NCBI RefSeq assembly: GCF_030123365.1
Contig: NZ_CP126107.1
Coordinates: 5,259,501-5,323,500 of the forward strand
Direction: 5' to 3'
DNA: 64,000 nucleotides
From: Neobacillus sp. SuZ13
Lineage (GTDB): Bacteria > Bacillota > Bacilli > Bacillales > Cytobacillaceae
A program made the position numbers and the translations under genes. This document shows positions 1 to 7,433 of this stretch, in pieces. Every line of letters starts with the position of its first letter. The stretch's first letter is position 1. The notes beneath the pieces are model-generated. The model did no database searches and was not told the origin of the DNA. It saw only the letters and a program-made list of their open reading frames with translations.

Positions 1-529
1 GACGATGGGTATTGCCATTATCGGAGCGATGATGATAGGCTGGGGTGATTTCGGTGTAAGCAATGATGCGATTATGGGCGATTTACTTTCCTTCTTTAGT
101 GTCATCTCTGTGGTGGGCTACTTATTAATTGGGCAATCGATTGTTAAAAAAGTATCTCATTGGCTTTATAGCTTTTGTGTATTTTTCTCAGCAGCCATTG
201 TTCTTACCATTTATAACGTATCAACAGGCGTTTCACTAACCGGCTATCCAGCAAAGGAATGGGGCATCTTCCTTTTACTCGCCACTGTTCCAACGGTCAG
301 TCACGTGATCAATAACTGGCTCTTAAACTACGTCAATGCAACAACAATTTCAATGAGTATTTTAGGTGAGCCCGTTGGTGCTACGGTCCTAGCAGTGATT
401 CTCTTAAATGAGCATCTCGTCACCTGGCAAATTGTTGGAGGAGTGCTCGTCCTGCTCGGTGTCTTCTTCTTTTTGAGCCAGAAGCAAAAACCGCTGCCAC
501 ATATGGTGAAAGAAGAAACGGTTAATTGA
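1..529 (+). CDS. EamA/DMT-family transporter, C-terminal part (cut by window edge)
   Basis: This is the C-terminal half of a drug/metabolite transporter-like membrane protein. About 174 residues are visible, while EamA proteins usually have about 300 residues in two five-helix halves. The visible part has alternating hydrophobic segments and the usual EamA ending: a conserved glycine/glutamate stretch (SILGEPVGATVLA) followed by a last helix (IVGGVLVLLGVFFF) and a short charged tail. The frame stays open to the first base, so the ATG at position 5 is probably internal and the real start lies upstream. Substrate cannot be told. A strong hairpin terminator follows directly. Confidence 0.8.
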   Translation, partial: TMGIAIIGAMMIGWGDFGVSNDAIMGDLLSFFSVISVVGYLLIGQSIVKKVSHWLYSFCVFFSAAIVLTIYNVSTGVSLTGYPAKEWGIFLLLATVPTVSHVINNWLLNYVNATTISMSILGEPVGATVLAVILLNEHLVTWQIVGGVLVLLGVFFFLSQKQKPLPHMVKEETVN

Positions 530-544
530 ATAGTAATATATAAA

Positions 545-570
545 AAAAGGGGCTAAAATTAGCCCCTTTT
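545..570. terminator. Bidirectional intrinsic terminator
   Basis: An 11-bp perfect stem (AAAAGGGGCTA / TAGCCCCTTTT) with a 4-nt loop, with A/T runs on both sides. It sits between the converging DMT transporter gene and the amidase gene, so it can serve both. Confidence 0.85.
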
Positions 571-636
571 ACCTTTATATCTTGCTCAATTTTTTTGTAA
601 TGAAACGCTCCAGAGTAGAGAGAACCTCCCAGGTAC

Positions 637-2667
637 CTACTGCATCAACCAAACTGTCTTACCCGCCAATTTCCCGCGGTACCAATTTGTGCTTCCTACT
701 TTTGCAGTGAGCTCTGCCGTAAATTTCTTATTTTTGTAGGAAGAAAGTGTTTTATAAACGACGTCTTTCTTTCCGCCCCATGCTTTGCTATAAGCACTGC
801 CTGTTCCTTTGAGAATCATGCTTTTGGCTTTTTGGCTTACCACTGCATAGCTAATATCGGAAATATCGGCGGAATTTACCCAGCCGATGGCGTTTGCACC
901 GGTTGAACTTATACTAATTAAATAATAGATTTGACCGTTTAGTTTACCTTTTCTTTTAATATAGTAAACCTTATTGGTATAGGTAGTTCCTGCCTTATAG
1001 TAGAAACTCGAACCTAACTTTCTATAAATCTTGACGCTGGTTTTTTTTATATTGCCTAAACGACTTGTCGCACTTTCCAACGTTTTATTTAGGTAGGAGC
1101 TATGAATCCATACCGTTTTACCTGCAAAACTTCCGCGGTACCAAGTGTTATTGCCAACTTTTTCTGTTAAATTGATCTTAAATTCTTGGTTCTTATTTTT
1201 TGAAAGATCTTTAAGAACAATATCCTTCGTACTGCCCCATGGCTTGCTATAGACGCTGCCTTTACCCATTAAATACATCGTTTTTGCATTTTGGTCATAG
1301 GTAGTATGGGAGTAATTAGTCAAATCAGTGGATTTTACCCAGCCGATTACACCTGATACACTACTAGACTGTGTACTAATTAAATAATAGGTTTGATCGT
1401 TGATGGTTGCTTGTTTCTTAATGTAATAGACGGTTCCAGTGTAAGTGGATCCAGCTGTAAATGCTCCGGTTTCGGTGCCGACCGTTTTATAAATTTTGAC
1501 AGTACTATTTTTGATTTGACCTAACCTGCTGGTCGACCGCTCCACCTTTGGTGCCACTCTGCTCGAATATATCCATACGGTTTTTCCGTCCAAATTCCCA
1601 CGGTACCAAACCATATTGCCAACCGTTTCTGTTGCGTTCACCTTAAATTCTCGGTCTTTAAATATGGCAAGCGAAGAATAAATGACATCTTTCTTCATGC
1701 CCCAGGCTTTGCTATAAGCGGCGCCTTTACCCGTAAAATACAACGTTTTCGACGTTGACTTTAGACTCGATTCTGGATACGAAAGCAAATCCGAAGCCTT
1801 GGCCCAGCCGATTACACCGTTTACACTACTAGCCTGCTCACTCAGCAGATAATACGTTTGTCCGCTTACAAAGGCTAATTTTTTAATATAAAATGTTTGA
1901 TTCGTATACGTTTCCCCTGCTGGTGAGGCGGATGCTGTATTTTTATAATCTTTATAAATCAAAACCTTGCTGCTTGGGATTTGCGCTAAACGATTCGTAT
2001 TCTCCGTTTTATCAGGGAGGGCTTTATATTTCATCGTCACTAACTGAACAAATTGATCCCAGCTATAGCCCCACTTTTTAAAATAAGCATGTGGGTCGCC
2101 ATGAGTTGTGGCGCCAAGATACTTAGTGACCGCAGCATGCGACCAGAGGGTACCTTCACCAGTTTTTTCAGCACTTTTTAAAGGTAAATTATAATCATAG
2201 AGTACAGTTGCAATGTAATTCCCATAGTTATTGATTGAACGTGCAAATTTGTCAAAGGATTTCTCTCTGACCAACTCAATATGTACGAATCGTTGGTTTG
2301 CATAATATCCTGCACCCCAGGCCCCGTAATTAGGGTTATGGATTTCAATCACACGCGACCCATCTGCGAACGCATGAACAAAGGCATTTCTATGATTTCT
2401 CGACATATAGGCAATTTCACTGGTGATCGTCGAGCTGCTGTTGGCCGTTTCATGAGCGACAACGCCCTCAACCTCACCATACCCATTCCGATACGTAAAT
2501 TTTGTAAAAATGCTTTTGTGCTGATCTTCTACTTTCGCGGGGACTAATTTCTTAGAAATGATATAATCATTCACTTTGGGATAGGTCGTTCCCGCGGCAC
2601 TCATAAAAGAGGGGTGAACTAAAACAAAAATAAGCAGTGACAAAACAGAGATGACAACTTTCTTCAT
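637..2667 (-). CDS. Secreted N-acetylmuramoyl-L-alanine amidase with three GW-type repeat units
   Basis: Predicted secreted peptidoglycan amidase (Amidase_2 fold, cutting the MurNAc-L-Ala bond) held to the cell surface by GW/SH3-like repeats. It has a signal peptide ending near SAA (residues 23-25) and a catalytic domain at about 40-215. Putative zinc ligands are H72 (VAHETA), H177 (WSHAAV) and D191 (THGDPHAYF), with H189 beside them. The spacing of 105 and 14 residues matches staphylococcal Atl amidases. Residues from about 226 to the end are three units of about 150 aa. Each begins RLxxI...VxIY and contains an IGW(A/V) dipeptide motif and a WYRG...KTVW motif, so each is a pair of GW-like modules. 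A strong AGGAGG precedes the ATG. Lone gene. Confidence 0.9.
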   Translation of the reverse strand: MKKVVISVLSLLIFVLVHPSFMSAAGTTYPKVNDYIISKKLVPAKVEDQHKSIFTKFTYRNGYGEVEGVVAHETANSSSTITSEIAYMSRNHRNAFVHAFADGSRVIEIHNPNYGAWGAGYYANQRFVHIELVREKSFDKFARSINNYGNYIATVLYDYNLPLKSAEKTGEGTLWSHAAVTKYLGATTHGDPHAYFKKWGYSWDQFVQLVTMKYKALPDKTENTNRLAQIPSSKVLIYKDYKNTASASPAGETYTNQTFYIKKLAFVSGQTYYLLSEQASSVNGVIGWAKASDLLSYPESSLKSTSKTLYFTGKGAAYSKAWGMKKDVIYSSLAIFKDREFKVNATETVGNMVWYRGNLDGKTVWIYSSRVAPKVERSTSRLGQIKNSTVKIYKTVGTETGAFTAGSTYTGTVYYIKKQATINDQTYYLISTQSSSVSGVIGWVKSTDLTNYSHTTYDQNAKTMYLMGKGSVYSKPWGSTKDIVLKDLSKNKNQEFKINLTEKVGNNTWYRGSFAGKTVWIHSSYLNKTLESATSRLGNIKKTSVKIYRKLGSSFYYKAGTTYTNKVYYIKRKGKLNGQIYYLISISSTGANAIGWVNSADISDISYAVVSQKAKSMILKGTGSAYSKAWGGKKDVVYKTLSSYKNKKFTAELTAKVGSTNWYRGKLAGKTVWLMQ

Positions 2668-2788
2668 TTTTCCTCCTAAAATAATAGTTTAAATGTCGAA
2701 TAGACTCATAAAAACTATTATACTACGACAAACGACCTGATTCTAAGAAAATATTAGTTTTACTAAATAATTTTGGAAATATATTGGG

Positions 2789-2803
2789 TGGTGTCAGGCA
2801 CCA
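2789..2803. repeat. Dispersed GGTGTCAGGCACC motif, copy 1
   Basis: TGGTGTCAGGCACCA, an imperfect palindrome. The same motif recurs at 7056-7070 and as a facing pair at 29648-29684, always in intergenic DNA next to terminators. Confidence 0.7.
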
Positions 2804-2812
2804 GTGAAAAAT

Positions 2813-2840
2813 AGAGAGAAGTGCATGAAGCACCTCTCTC
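2813..2840 (-). terminator. Intrinsic terminator of the 2844-3137 gene
   Basis: On the minus strand a stem of the type AGAGAGGTGC...GCACTTCTCT is followed by ATTTTTC, directly after the stop of the small hypothetical gene. Confidence 0.7.
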
Positions 2841-2843
2841 CTT

Positions 2844-3137
2844 TCAATCCTTCCAAGTTGGAAAATCCGCTTCTTTTTGTTTTTCATATGTTTTCATTCT
2901 AGAGTAGGAGTTCGCTAGTTTGGAAAGAATGTATCCCTGAGGGCTAGGTGTTTCATCTTGCTTGCTTAGCTCTTGAATTTTAATATTCGTAAACATTTTT
3001 GAAACTTGGGCTAAATTTTCAATCGTGTCCATTAATTCAGGGTTGTCGTTGTAATTGCTTTTTGCGATATAGTAAATATAATCAAGTTTGTTCCTTATGT
3101 GCTTTAATATCTCGATATCAAACGGTTCAGTTGACAT
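2844..3137 (-). CDS. Small hypothetical protein (97 aa)
   Basis: I do not recognise this gene. It encodes a soluble, charged, helix-rich protein with many Asn, Lys and Glu residues, and no signal peptide or membrane segment. I place the start at the ATG at 3137 because AAGGGGTGA sits about 6 nt upstream. A GTG three codons earlier (3146) is also possible but would overlap that ribosome binding site. It stands alone between the amidase and the acetyltransferase genes and has its own terminator. Confidence 0.6.
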   Translation of the reverse strand: MSTEPFDIEILKHIRNKLDYIYYIAKSNYNDNPELMDTIENLAQVSKMFTNIKIQELSKQDETPSPQGYILSKLANSYSRMKTYEKQKEADFPTWKD

Positions 3138-3736
3138 AACATTCACCCCTTATCCTAAAGCATATGGAATAAAAGGTAATTTTGAACAGAATCTAAAAAT
3201 AAATATTAATGTAAAAAAATAAAGGCAGGCATTAGAAATGGAAAACAATGAAATTGAAATATCGGAAGGCAATCTAAGTGAGCTAAGGGACGTCTATCAA
3301 CGATTATCGGCCGACTTTCCAGCAAATGAATTAAAAGATTACTCGCATTTTCAATTGCTTTTAGCCAACGAGAAATACAAACTCCTCTGGGCAAAGCAAC
3401 AAGAAGAAATCGTGGGCTATGCCTTAATTTATCAATTTGAACATATCCCGGCGCTTTGGCTCGACTATATGGCCATTGATCAACACTGTCGTAATACTGG
3501 GTACGGGTCCCTCTTTTTTCAGAAAATGATTCAATCAAGGCAGGACGGATTTATCGGCACGTTTGTTGAAGTGGAAATACCTGAAGAAGATGGAGATTCG
3601 AGAGTACAACAGTTACGGCGGATAAATTTTTACGAACGATTGGGAGCAAGAAGATTAAATATCCCTTATAAACTCCCCACAAATGATCTGCCCCGTAAAT
3701 GTTAGACACCATTCTAACATTTACGGGGTGTTTTTT

Positions 3737-4276
3737 ATGGCTAAATTTAATTCGGAGGATAAAATAGCTGCTGCTCAGCGCTATTTGAATGGCAATGATA
3801 GTTATCAAAAGATTGGTGATTCCATTGGAGCACACTCTTCTCTCATAAAAACTTGGGTGAAGCAATACGAGATAAACGGTGTAGAAGCGTTTCAAAAATC
3901 CTATACAAGTTTCTCAACAGAGTTTAAACTAGACGTACTAAAATATATGAATAACTACGGGACGTCACCGAATGAAACAGCTGCTATTTTTAAGATAGCT
4001 GATCCTTCTACCATTCGAAAATGGAGCAGGCAGTTCGAGGAACATGGAATTGATGCCCTTAAATTAAAGAAAAAGGGGCGTCCATCCATGAAAAAAGAAA
4101 CAGTGAAAACAGAAACACAGAAACAAAAAGCCAACAAACCAATACATAGCGAAGAATCTTTGGAGTTTTTACAATCAAAAGTTGAACGTTTAGAAATGGA
4201 GATTGCCTACTTAAAAAAGTTGAATGCTTTAGTTCAAATGCAGGAAAAATTACAAACAAAATCAAAGCGCAAGTAA
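3737..4276 (+). CDS. IS3-family transposase OrfA
   Basis: DNA-binding subunit of the IS (179 aa from the ATG at 3737; MAKFNSEDKIAAAQRYL). Two helix-turn-helix segments are visible: YQKIGDSIGAHSSLIKTWVK and a second near TAAIFKIADPSTIRKWSRQ. A C-terminal coiled coil (about 145-175, LEFLQSKVERLEMEIAYLKK) is typical for OrfA dimerisation. In-frame codons upstream of 3737 exist but lie in the terminal repeat and lack a ribosome binding site. Confidence 0.9.
   Translation: MAKFNSEDKIAAAQRYLNGNDSYQKIGDSIGAHSSLIKTWVKQYEINGVEAFQKSYTSFSTEFKLDVLKYMNNYGTSPNETAAIFKIADPSTIRKWSRQFEEHGIDALKLKKKGRPSMKKETVKTETQKQKANKPIHSEESLEFLQSKVERLEMEIAYLKKLNALVQMQEKLQTKSKRK
4213..4219 (+). other. Programmed -1 frameshift heptamer A AAA AAG
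   Basis: The heptamer lies in the orfA frame as TTA-AAA-AAG inside the codons for the coiled coil (AYLKKL). A -1 slip here enters the orfB frame, which is open from this point to 5115. Known IS150-group elements shift at the same place. Confidence 0.8.
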
Positions 4277-5115
4277 TTTTTGATCTAAAGCAAAAGTATG
4301 AGGTTGTGGATCTAGTTGAAGTCGCTGACATGAAACGCAGCACGTATTATTATTGGGAAAAACGATTAAATCAGCCTGATAAATATGAAAAAATAAAGGA
4401 TGCAATTAAAGAGATTTTCCATGAACATAAAGGTCGTTATGGGTACCGTCGAATCACGAAAGAATTAGAAAAAAGAGGTTTCCACCATGATCCCAAAACC
4501 ATCAATAGTTTAATGAATGATATGGGGATAAAATGTATGGTGCGTATGAAGAAGTATAAATCTTATAAAGGTAAGGAAGGCAAAATAGCTCCGAATGTCT
4601 TAAATCGAGATTTTACTGCTGAGAATATGAATGAAAAATGGGTAACAGATGTTACAGAATTCCGCCTATTTGGTGAGAAGCGCTACCTCTCTCCTGTCCT
4701 GGATTTGTGTAATGGTGAGATCATTGCCTATAGCGTCATGAATCGTCCTGTATATACATTGGTAGGAGACATGTTAAATCAAGCAATTGAACGTCTTAAG
4801 CCCGGAGACAAGGTCATTCTTCATTCAGATCAGGGTTGGCACTATCAAATGGGAAAATATCAAAAAAAATTGAAACAACATCAAATTACACAGAGTATGT
4901 CCCGGAAAGGAAATTGTTTTGATAATGCAGTCATGGAAAATTTCTTTGGCTTATTAAAGTCCGAACTCCTTTATCTACAGGAATTTGATAGTTTAGAGCA
5001 TTTTGAACGGGAATTAGCTGATTATATTTACTATTACAATCACAAGAGAATGAAGTCAAAATTAAAAGACCTGAGTCCAGTAGAATTCCGAACTCAAGTC
5101 TTAAAAGTTGCATAA
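4219..5115 (+). CDS. IS3-family transposase OrfB (catalytic, made as OrfAB fusion)
   Basis: DDE integrase-type catalytic domain of the IS. Coordinates give the open -1 frame after the slip site. A GTG at 4306 could start a separate OrfB. An HTH_21 segment (about RYGYRRITKELEKRG) is followed by the rve domain with D in WVTDVTEF, D in ILHSDQGWHY and E in DNAVMENFFGLLK, which is the DD(35)E set. The C-terminus has YYNHKRMKSKLKDLSPVEFR, typical of the family. The reading frame is intact. Confidence 0.9.
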   Translation, partial: VECFSSNAGKITNKIKAQVIFDLKQKYEVVDLVEVADMKRSTYYYWEKRLNQPDKYEKIKDAIKEIFHEHKGRYGYRRITKELEKRGFHHDPKTINSLMNDMGIKCMVRMKKYKSYKGKEGKIAPNVLNRDFTAENMNEKWVTDVTEFRLFGEKRYLSPVLDLCNGEIIAYSVMNRPVYTLVGDMLNQAIERLKPGDKVILHSDQGWHYQMGKYQKKLKQHQITQSMSRKGNCFDNAVMENFFGLLKSELLYLQEFDSLEHFERELADYIYYYNHKRMKSKLKDLSPVEFRTQVLKVA

Positions 5116-5332
5116 AAGTATTTGTCTAACTTTTTTGGGTCAGTTCAAAACGATGGCGGGTTTCCCATGTACCTATATTTTAGACCTTCCTCCAATGTAC
5201 ACCGATTACCAAAGGAACAAATAGAGGCAGCAATCGAAGAAGTATTTCAATTTATCCATTCTAATGTAATCGATAGACATTCTATTTTAGACGAATTTTC
5301 CTCGTTCATTGAGGATCTTTATTTTAGCTAAA

Positions 5333-5375
5333 AAGAAAAGCAGAAGTTGAGCCCTAGAGTCGCTTCTGCTTTTCT
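5333..5375. terminator. Bidirectional intrinsic terminator
   Basis: A 14-bp perfect stem (AAGAAAAGCAGAAG / CTTCTGCTTTTCTT) between the end of the split GNAT gene and the converging doxX copy 1. Confidence 0.85.
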
Positions 5376-5380
5376 TAAAC

Positions 5381-5902
5381 TTAAGCTTTTACTTTTTCGT
5401 GACCAGTGTGACCAGTGCCTTTTTTGCTCATTTTAGTAATGAATGGAACCACCCAGCGGTCTAAACCGATTCTACCAGCGTTGTAACCAGCTGTTAGAAT
5501 AATGAAGCCAAGGAAGATGTCTCTAGGGTTGTGAGATACAGTACCTGCTAAGAAGAAGCTGAAGTTCATCACTAGGCCAAAGAACATCGCTGTAGTTGTT
5601 AAGCAACCTAAGATCAATCCTAAACCGATTAATGTTTCGCCCCAAGGAACGATGACGTTGAACACATCCACGTTAGGCAGTGCAAAGTGTTTTAAAAAGT
5701 CTACGTACCAGCCAAATACGACCGCGCCGTCTGGACCTTTTACTGGGTTGGCAATCGCTCCTTTTAAGAATCCAGAAGCATCAAAACCGCCGCTAGTTAA
5801 TTTTCCAAAACCTGCTGTGAACCAAGAATAACCAAGGTATAAACGTAAGACAGTTAAGATGGCTGCCGCAATTTTATTTTCTCTTAAAAATTTATTAAAC
5901 AT
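5381..5902 (-). CDS. DoxX-family membrane protein, copy 1
   Basis: Small integral membrane protein (173 aa) of the DoxX family, with four predicted helices. Conserved features include LRLYLGYSWFTAGFGKL near the N-terminus, PWGETLIGLGLILG in the middle, and NAGRIGLDRW before a basic, His-containing tail. DoxX proteins are quinone- or redox-linked membrane proteins, and several Bacillus members respond to thiol or quinone stress. The exact job here is unknown. It is a duplicate of the gene at 6405-6923: the proteins differ at only a few positions, mostly at the C-terminus. The ribosome binding site and about 120 bp of upstream DNA are also shared. Confidence 0.85.
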   Translation of the reverse strand: MFNKFLRENKIAAAILTVLRLYLGYSWFTAGFGKLTSGGFDASGFLKGAIANPVKGPDGAVVFGWYVDFLKHFALPNVDVFNVIVPWGETLIGLGLILGCLTTTAMFFGLVMNFSFFLAGTVSHNPRDIFLGFIILTAGYNAGRIGLDRWVVPFITKMSKKGTGHTGHEKVKA

Positions 5903-6025
5903 AAATGATTCCGCCTTTCAAATTTTGTTTGTTCTTTATGATTACACTATATTCCTTTTTTCAGATAAACAACATGGGTATAGTGACAAGTTCACAGGAT
6001 GTTTGAAATGTTATGGCGAACTGAT
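5393..6025. repeat. Long direct repeat, unit 1 (doxX plus promoter)
   Basis: Nearly identical to 6417-7050. It includes the doxX coding region and upstream DNA with the conserved palindrome GTGACAAGTTCAC (5983-5995). Homology fades just past GAAATGTTATGGCGAAC. The two units flank the gerPF-like gene. Confidence 0.85.
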
Positions 6026-6052
6026 GAACAGCCCCTAATGGTGGTCATACGA

Positions 6053-6080
6053 ACAATGATTAGAATGCTTGCATATAGTA
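6053..6080 (+). promoter_or_regulatory. Sigma-K-like promoter of the gerPF-like gene
   Basis: CATATAGTA (6072-6080) fits the sigma-K -10 pattern CATANNNTA. An AC (6053-6054, in gaACAa) lies 17 nt upstream as the short -35. It ends about 30 nt before the start codon. B. subtilis gerP genes are expressed in the mother cell by sigma-K. Confidence 0.5.
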
Positions 6081-6109
6081 AAATATTAAAACGTAAAGGA
6101 TGTTCTTTT

Positions 6110-6328
6110 ATGTCAAAGTTTCCAATTCCAGTGAAAATTGATACAGTCAGTGGCGGGATTGTTCAATTTGGCAATTCCTTGTTTATTTCTCCTAAAAGCG
6201 CCACGAAAAGTACACATGGCTCTGGTTCTTCCAATACAGGGGTCCATATCACAACCTTTACGGGGCAAAGTAATACTACTGCAGTCAATTCTGATCTATT
6301 TGACCAACCTATTGTTAACGATAATTAA
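6110..6328 (+). CDS. GerPA/GerPF-family spore germination protein
   Basis: A 72-aa protein of the GerPA/GerPF family. In Bacillus these are small spore-coat proteins needed for germinants to pass the coat. The family-typical N-terminus VKIDTVSGGIVQFGNSLFISP is followed by a Gly/Ser/Thr-rich segment and TFTGQSNTTAVNSDLFDQP. I chose the ATG at 6110 because AAAGGA lies 9 nt upstream and the longer in-frame extension is unrelated to the family. It is a single gene outside a gerPABCDEF operon, located between two doxX copies on the opposite strand, and has a sigma-K-like promoter. Confidence 0.85.
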   Translation: MSKFPIPVKIDTVSGGIVQFGNSLFISPKSATKSTHGSGSSNTGVHITTFTGQSNTTAVNSDLFDQPIVNDN

Positions 6329-6354
6329 CTAATACCATCTCGCATAAATTAAAA

Positions 6355-6393
6355 CAAAAGACGATTCGGAATGGAGCCCGAATCGTCTTTTGT
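6355..6393. terminator. Bidirectional intrinsic terminator
   Basis: Long perfect stem (AAAAGACGATTCGG / CCGAATCGTCTTTT) between the gerPF-like gene and doxX copy 2, which converge. Confidence 0.85.
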
Positions 6394-6404
6394 TTACAAA
6401 TTAT

Positions 6405-6923
6405 TTATGCACTTACCTTTGCTTTTTCATGCCCCGTACCTTTTTTGCTAGTCTTTTTGAAGAATGGAACCACCCAGCGGTCTAAACCGATTCTACCAGC
6501 GTTGTAACCAGCTGTTAGAATGATGAAGCCAAAGAAAATGTCTCTTGGGTTGTGAGATACAGTACCAGCTAAGAAGAAGCTGAAGTTCATCACTAGGCCG
6601 AAGAACATTGCTGTAGTTGTTAAGCAGCCTAAGATTAAGCCTAAACCGATTAATGTTTCGCCCCAAGGAACGATGACGTTGAACACATCCACGTTTGGTA
6701 ACGCAAAGTGTTTTAAGAAGTCTACATACCAGCTAAATACGACTGCACCGTCTGGACCTTTTACTGGGTTGGCGATGGCTCCTTTTAAGAATCCAGAAGC
6801 ATCAAAGCCGCCGCCAGTTAATTTTCCAAAACCTGCTGTGAACCAAGAATAGCCAAGGTATAAACGTAAGACAGTTAAGATGGCTGCCGCAATTTTATTT
6901 TCTCTTAAAAATTTGTTAAACAT
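6405..6923 (-). CDS. DoxX-family membrane protein, copy 2
   Basis: 172-aa DoxX protein, nearly identical to copy 1 (5381-5902). Differences are scattered single residues (for example KLTGGG for KLTSGG, VVFSWY for VVFGWY, IFFGF for IFLGF) and the last ~15 residues. Membrane topology and motifs (PWGETLIGLGLILG, NAGRIGLDRW) are kept, so both copies look functional. Promoter DNA is also duplicated, suggesting a dosage effect or early divergence. The role is unknown beyond the family's link to redox stress. Confidence 0.85.
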   Translation of the reverse strand: MFNKFLRENKIAAAILTVLRLYLGYSWFTAGFGKLTGGGFDASGFLKGAIANPVKGPDGAVVFSWYVDFLKHFALPNVDVFNVIVPWGETLIGLGLILGCLTTTAMFFGLVMNFSFFLAGTVSHNPRDIFFGFIILTAGYNAGRIGLDRWVVPFFKKTSKKGTGHEKAKVSA

Positions 6924-7050
6924 AAATGATTCCGCCCTTCAAATTTTATTTGTTCTTTATGCTTACACTATATTCCTTTTTTCGGATAAACAACATGGGT
7001 ATAGTGACAAGTTCACACTTTGTTTGAAATGTTATGGCGAACTTTTGAAC
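6417..7050. repeat. Long direct repeat, unit 2 (doxX plus promoter)
   Basis: Partner of 5393-6025. The conserved upstream palindrome GTGACAAGTTCAC lies at 7004-7016. Homology stops just before the dispersed motif at 7056. Confidence 0.85.
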
Positions 7051-7055
7051 GGCAG

Positions 7056-7070
7056 TGGTGCCTGACACCA
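7056..7070. repeat. Dispersed GGTGTCAGGCACC motif, copy 2
   Basis: TGGTGCCTGACACCA, the reverse complement of the copy at 2789-2803. It sits between the doxX duplication end and a terminator. Confidence 0.7.
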
Positions 7071-7099
7071 AAAAAATCCCAGCTGCCATTAGCTGGGAT
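7071..7099 (-). terminator. Intrinsic terminator of the 7089-7346 gene
   Basis: Stem ATCCCAGCT / AGCTGGGAT followed on the minus strand by seven T. It overlaps the end of the gene. Confidence 0.75.
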
Positions 7100-7346
7100 C
7101 ATGTATGTTTGAAAAAATTCCGCCAAGATATTCGGCATGTGCAAGATATTGGCTCACAAAGTCGGCCAGTGACATCGGAATTTCTGTATCTTCTACCCAA
7201 TAATCATAACTAGTCGCGATTGTCCTCTTGATTAAGTCGTTATTTAACCAATATGGGGCCAGCGGATGATCCAAACTGGCAAGGATTGCAGCAATTTCCT
7301 CAGTTGTGGTTATGGTAAACACCTTCCTAGAAAAATGTCTTCTCAC
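7089..7346 (-). CDS. Small hypothetical protein (85 aa)
   Basis: I do not recognise this protein. It is acidic and soluble, with no signal peptide or membrane segment (for example EEIAAILASLDHPLAPYWLN and PMSLADFVSQYLAHAEYLGG). The start is uncertain. GTG at 7346 follows AAAAG closely, while a later GTG codon (residue 9) follows AGGAAG. Neither has ideal spacing. It has its own terminator and is separated from the upstream hydrolase by another, so it is probably monocistronic. Confidence 0.5.
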   Translation of the reverse strand: MRRHFSRKVFTITTTEEIAAILASLDHPLAPYWLNNDLIKRTIATSYDYWVEDTEIPMSLADFVSQYLAHAEYLGGIFSNIHDPS

Positions 7347-7383
7347 CTTTTCTAATCTATGTAATTATCTTCCCCAAAAATAC

Positions 7384-7414
7384 AAAAAAGGCTTGGAGTT
7401 TTTCTCCAAGCCTT
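7384..7414 (-). terminator. Intrinsic terminator of the CwlO-like gene
   Basis: An 11-bp stem (AAGGCTTGGAG / CTCCAAGCCTT) followed on the minus strand by TTTTTTG. Confidence 0.85.
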
Positions 7415-7433
7415 GTTCTTCAAATCTTTATTC

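Larger units (their letters stand above)
3684..5147 (+). mobile_element. Complete IS3-family element, IS150-type (1,464 bp)
   Basis: The ends are imperfect inverted repeats of about 25 bp: left TGATCTGCCCC...GTTAGACA and the reverse complement of the right end TGAACTGACCC...GTTAGACA. They start TG and end CA as in IS3 elements. A 3-bp direct repeat AAA flanks it (3681-3683 and 5148-5150). It carries overlapping orfA and orfB joined by a -1 frameshift site. All parts look intact, so it may be active. It inserted into a GNAT gene. Confidence 0.92.
3238..5331 (+). pseudogene. GNAT-family N-acetyltransferase interrupted by an IS3-family element
   Basis: Positions 3238-3683 encode the N-terminal ~148 residues of a GNAT acetyltransferase. 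The acetyl-CoA pocket region is visible (WLDYMAIDQHCRNTGYGSLF; the usual R/QxxGxG loop reads RNTGYG). The IS then adds a few foreign residues and a stop. Removing 3684-5147 plus one copy of the AAA target duplication rejoins the frame exactly (ACA AAC GAT GGC) and continues through 5151-5331, ending ...FIEDLYFS. The restored protein would be 208 aa. The acetyl acceptor is unknown. The N-terminal fragment may still be made, but it lacks the last 60 residues, so I call it inactivated. Confidence 0.88.

Noticed and set aside
2281..2547. Open frame opposite the amidase gene
   Set aside because: Antisense shadow of a well-supported gene with signal peptide and catalytic motifs.
6138..6332. Alternative frame over the gerPF-like gene
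   Set aside because: The overlapping frame matches the GerPA/PF family and has the ribosome binding site and sigma-K-like promoter; this one does not.
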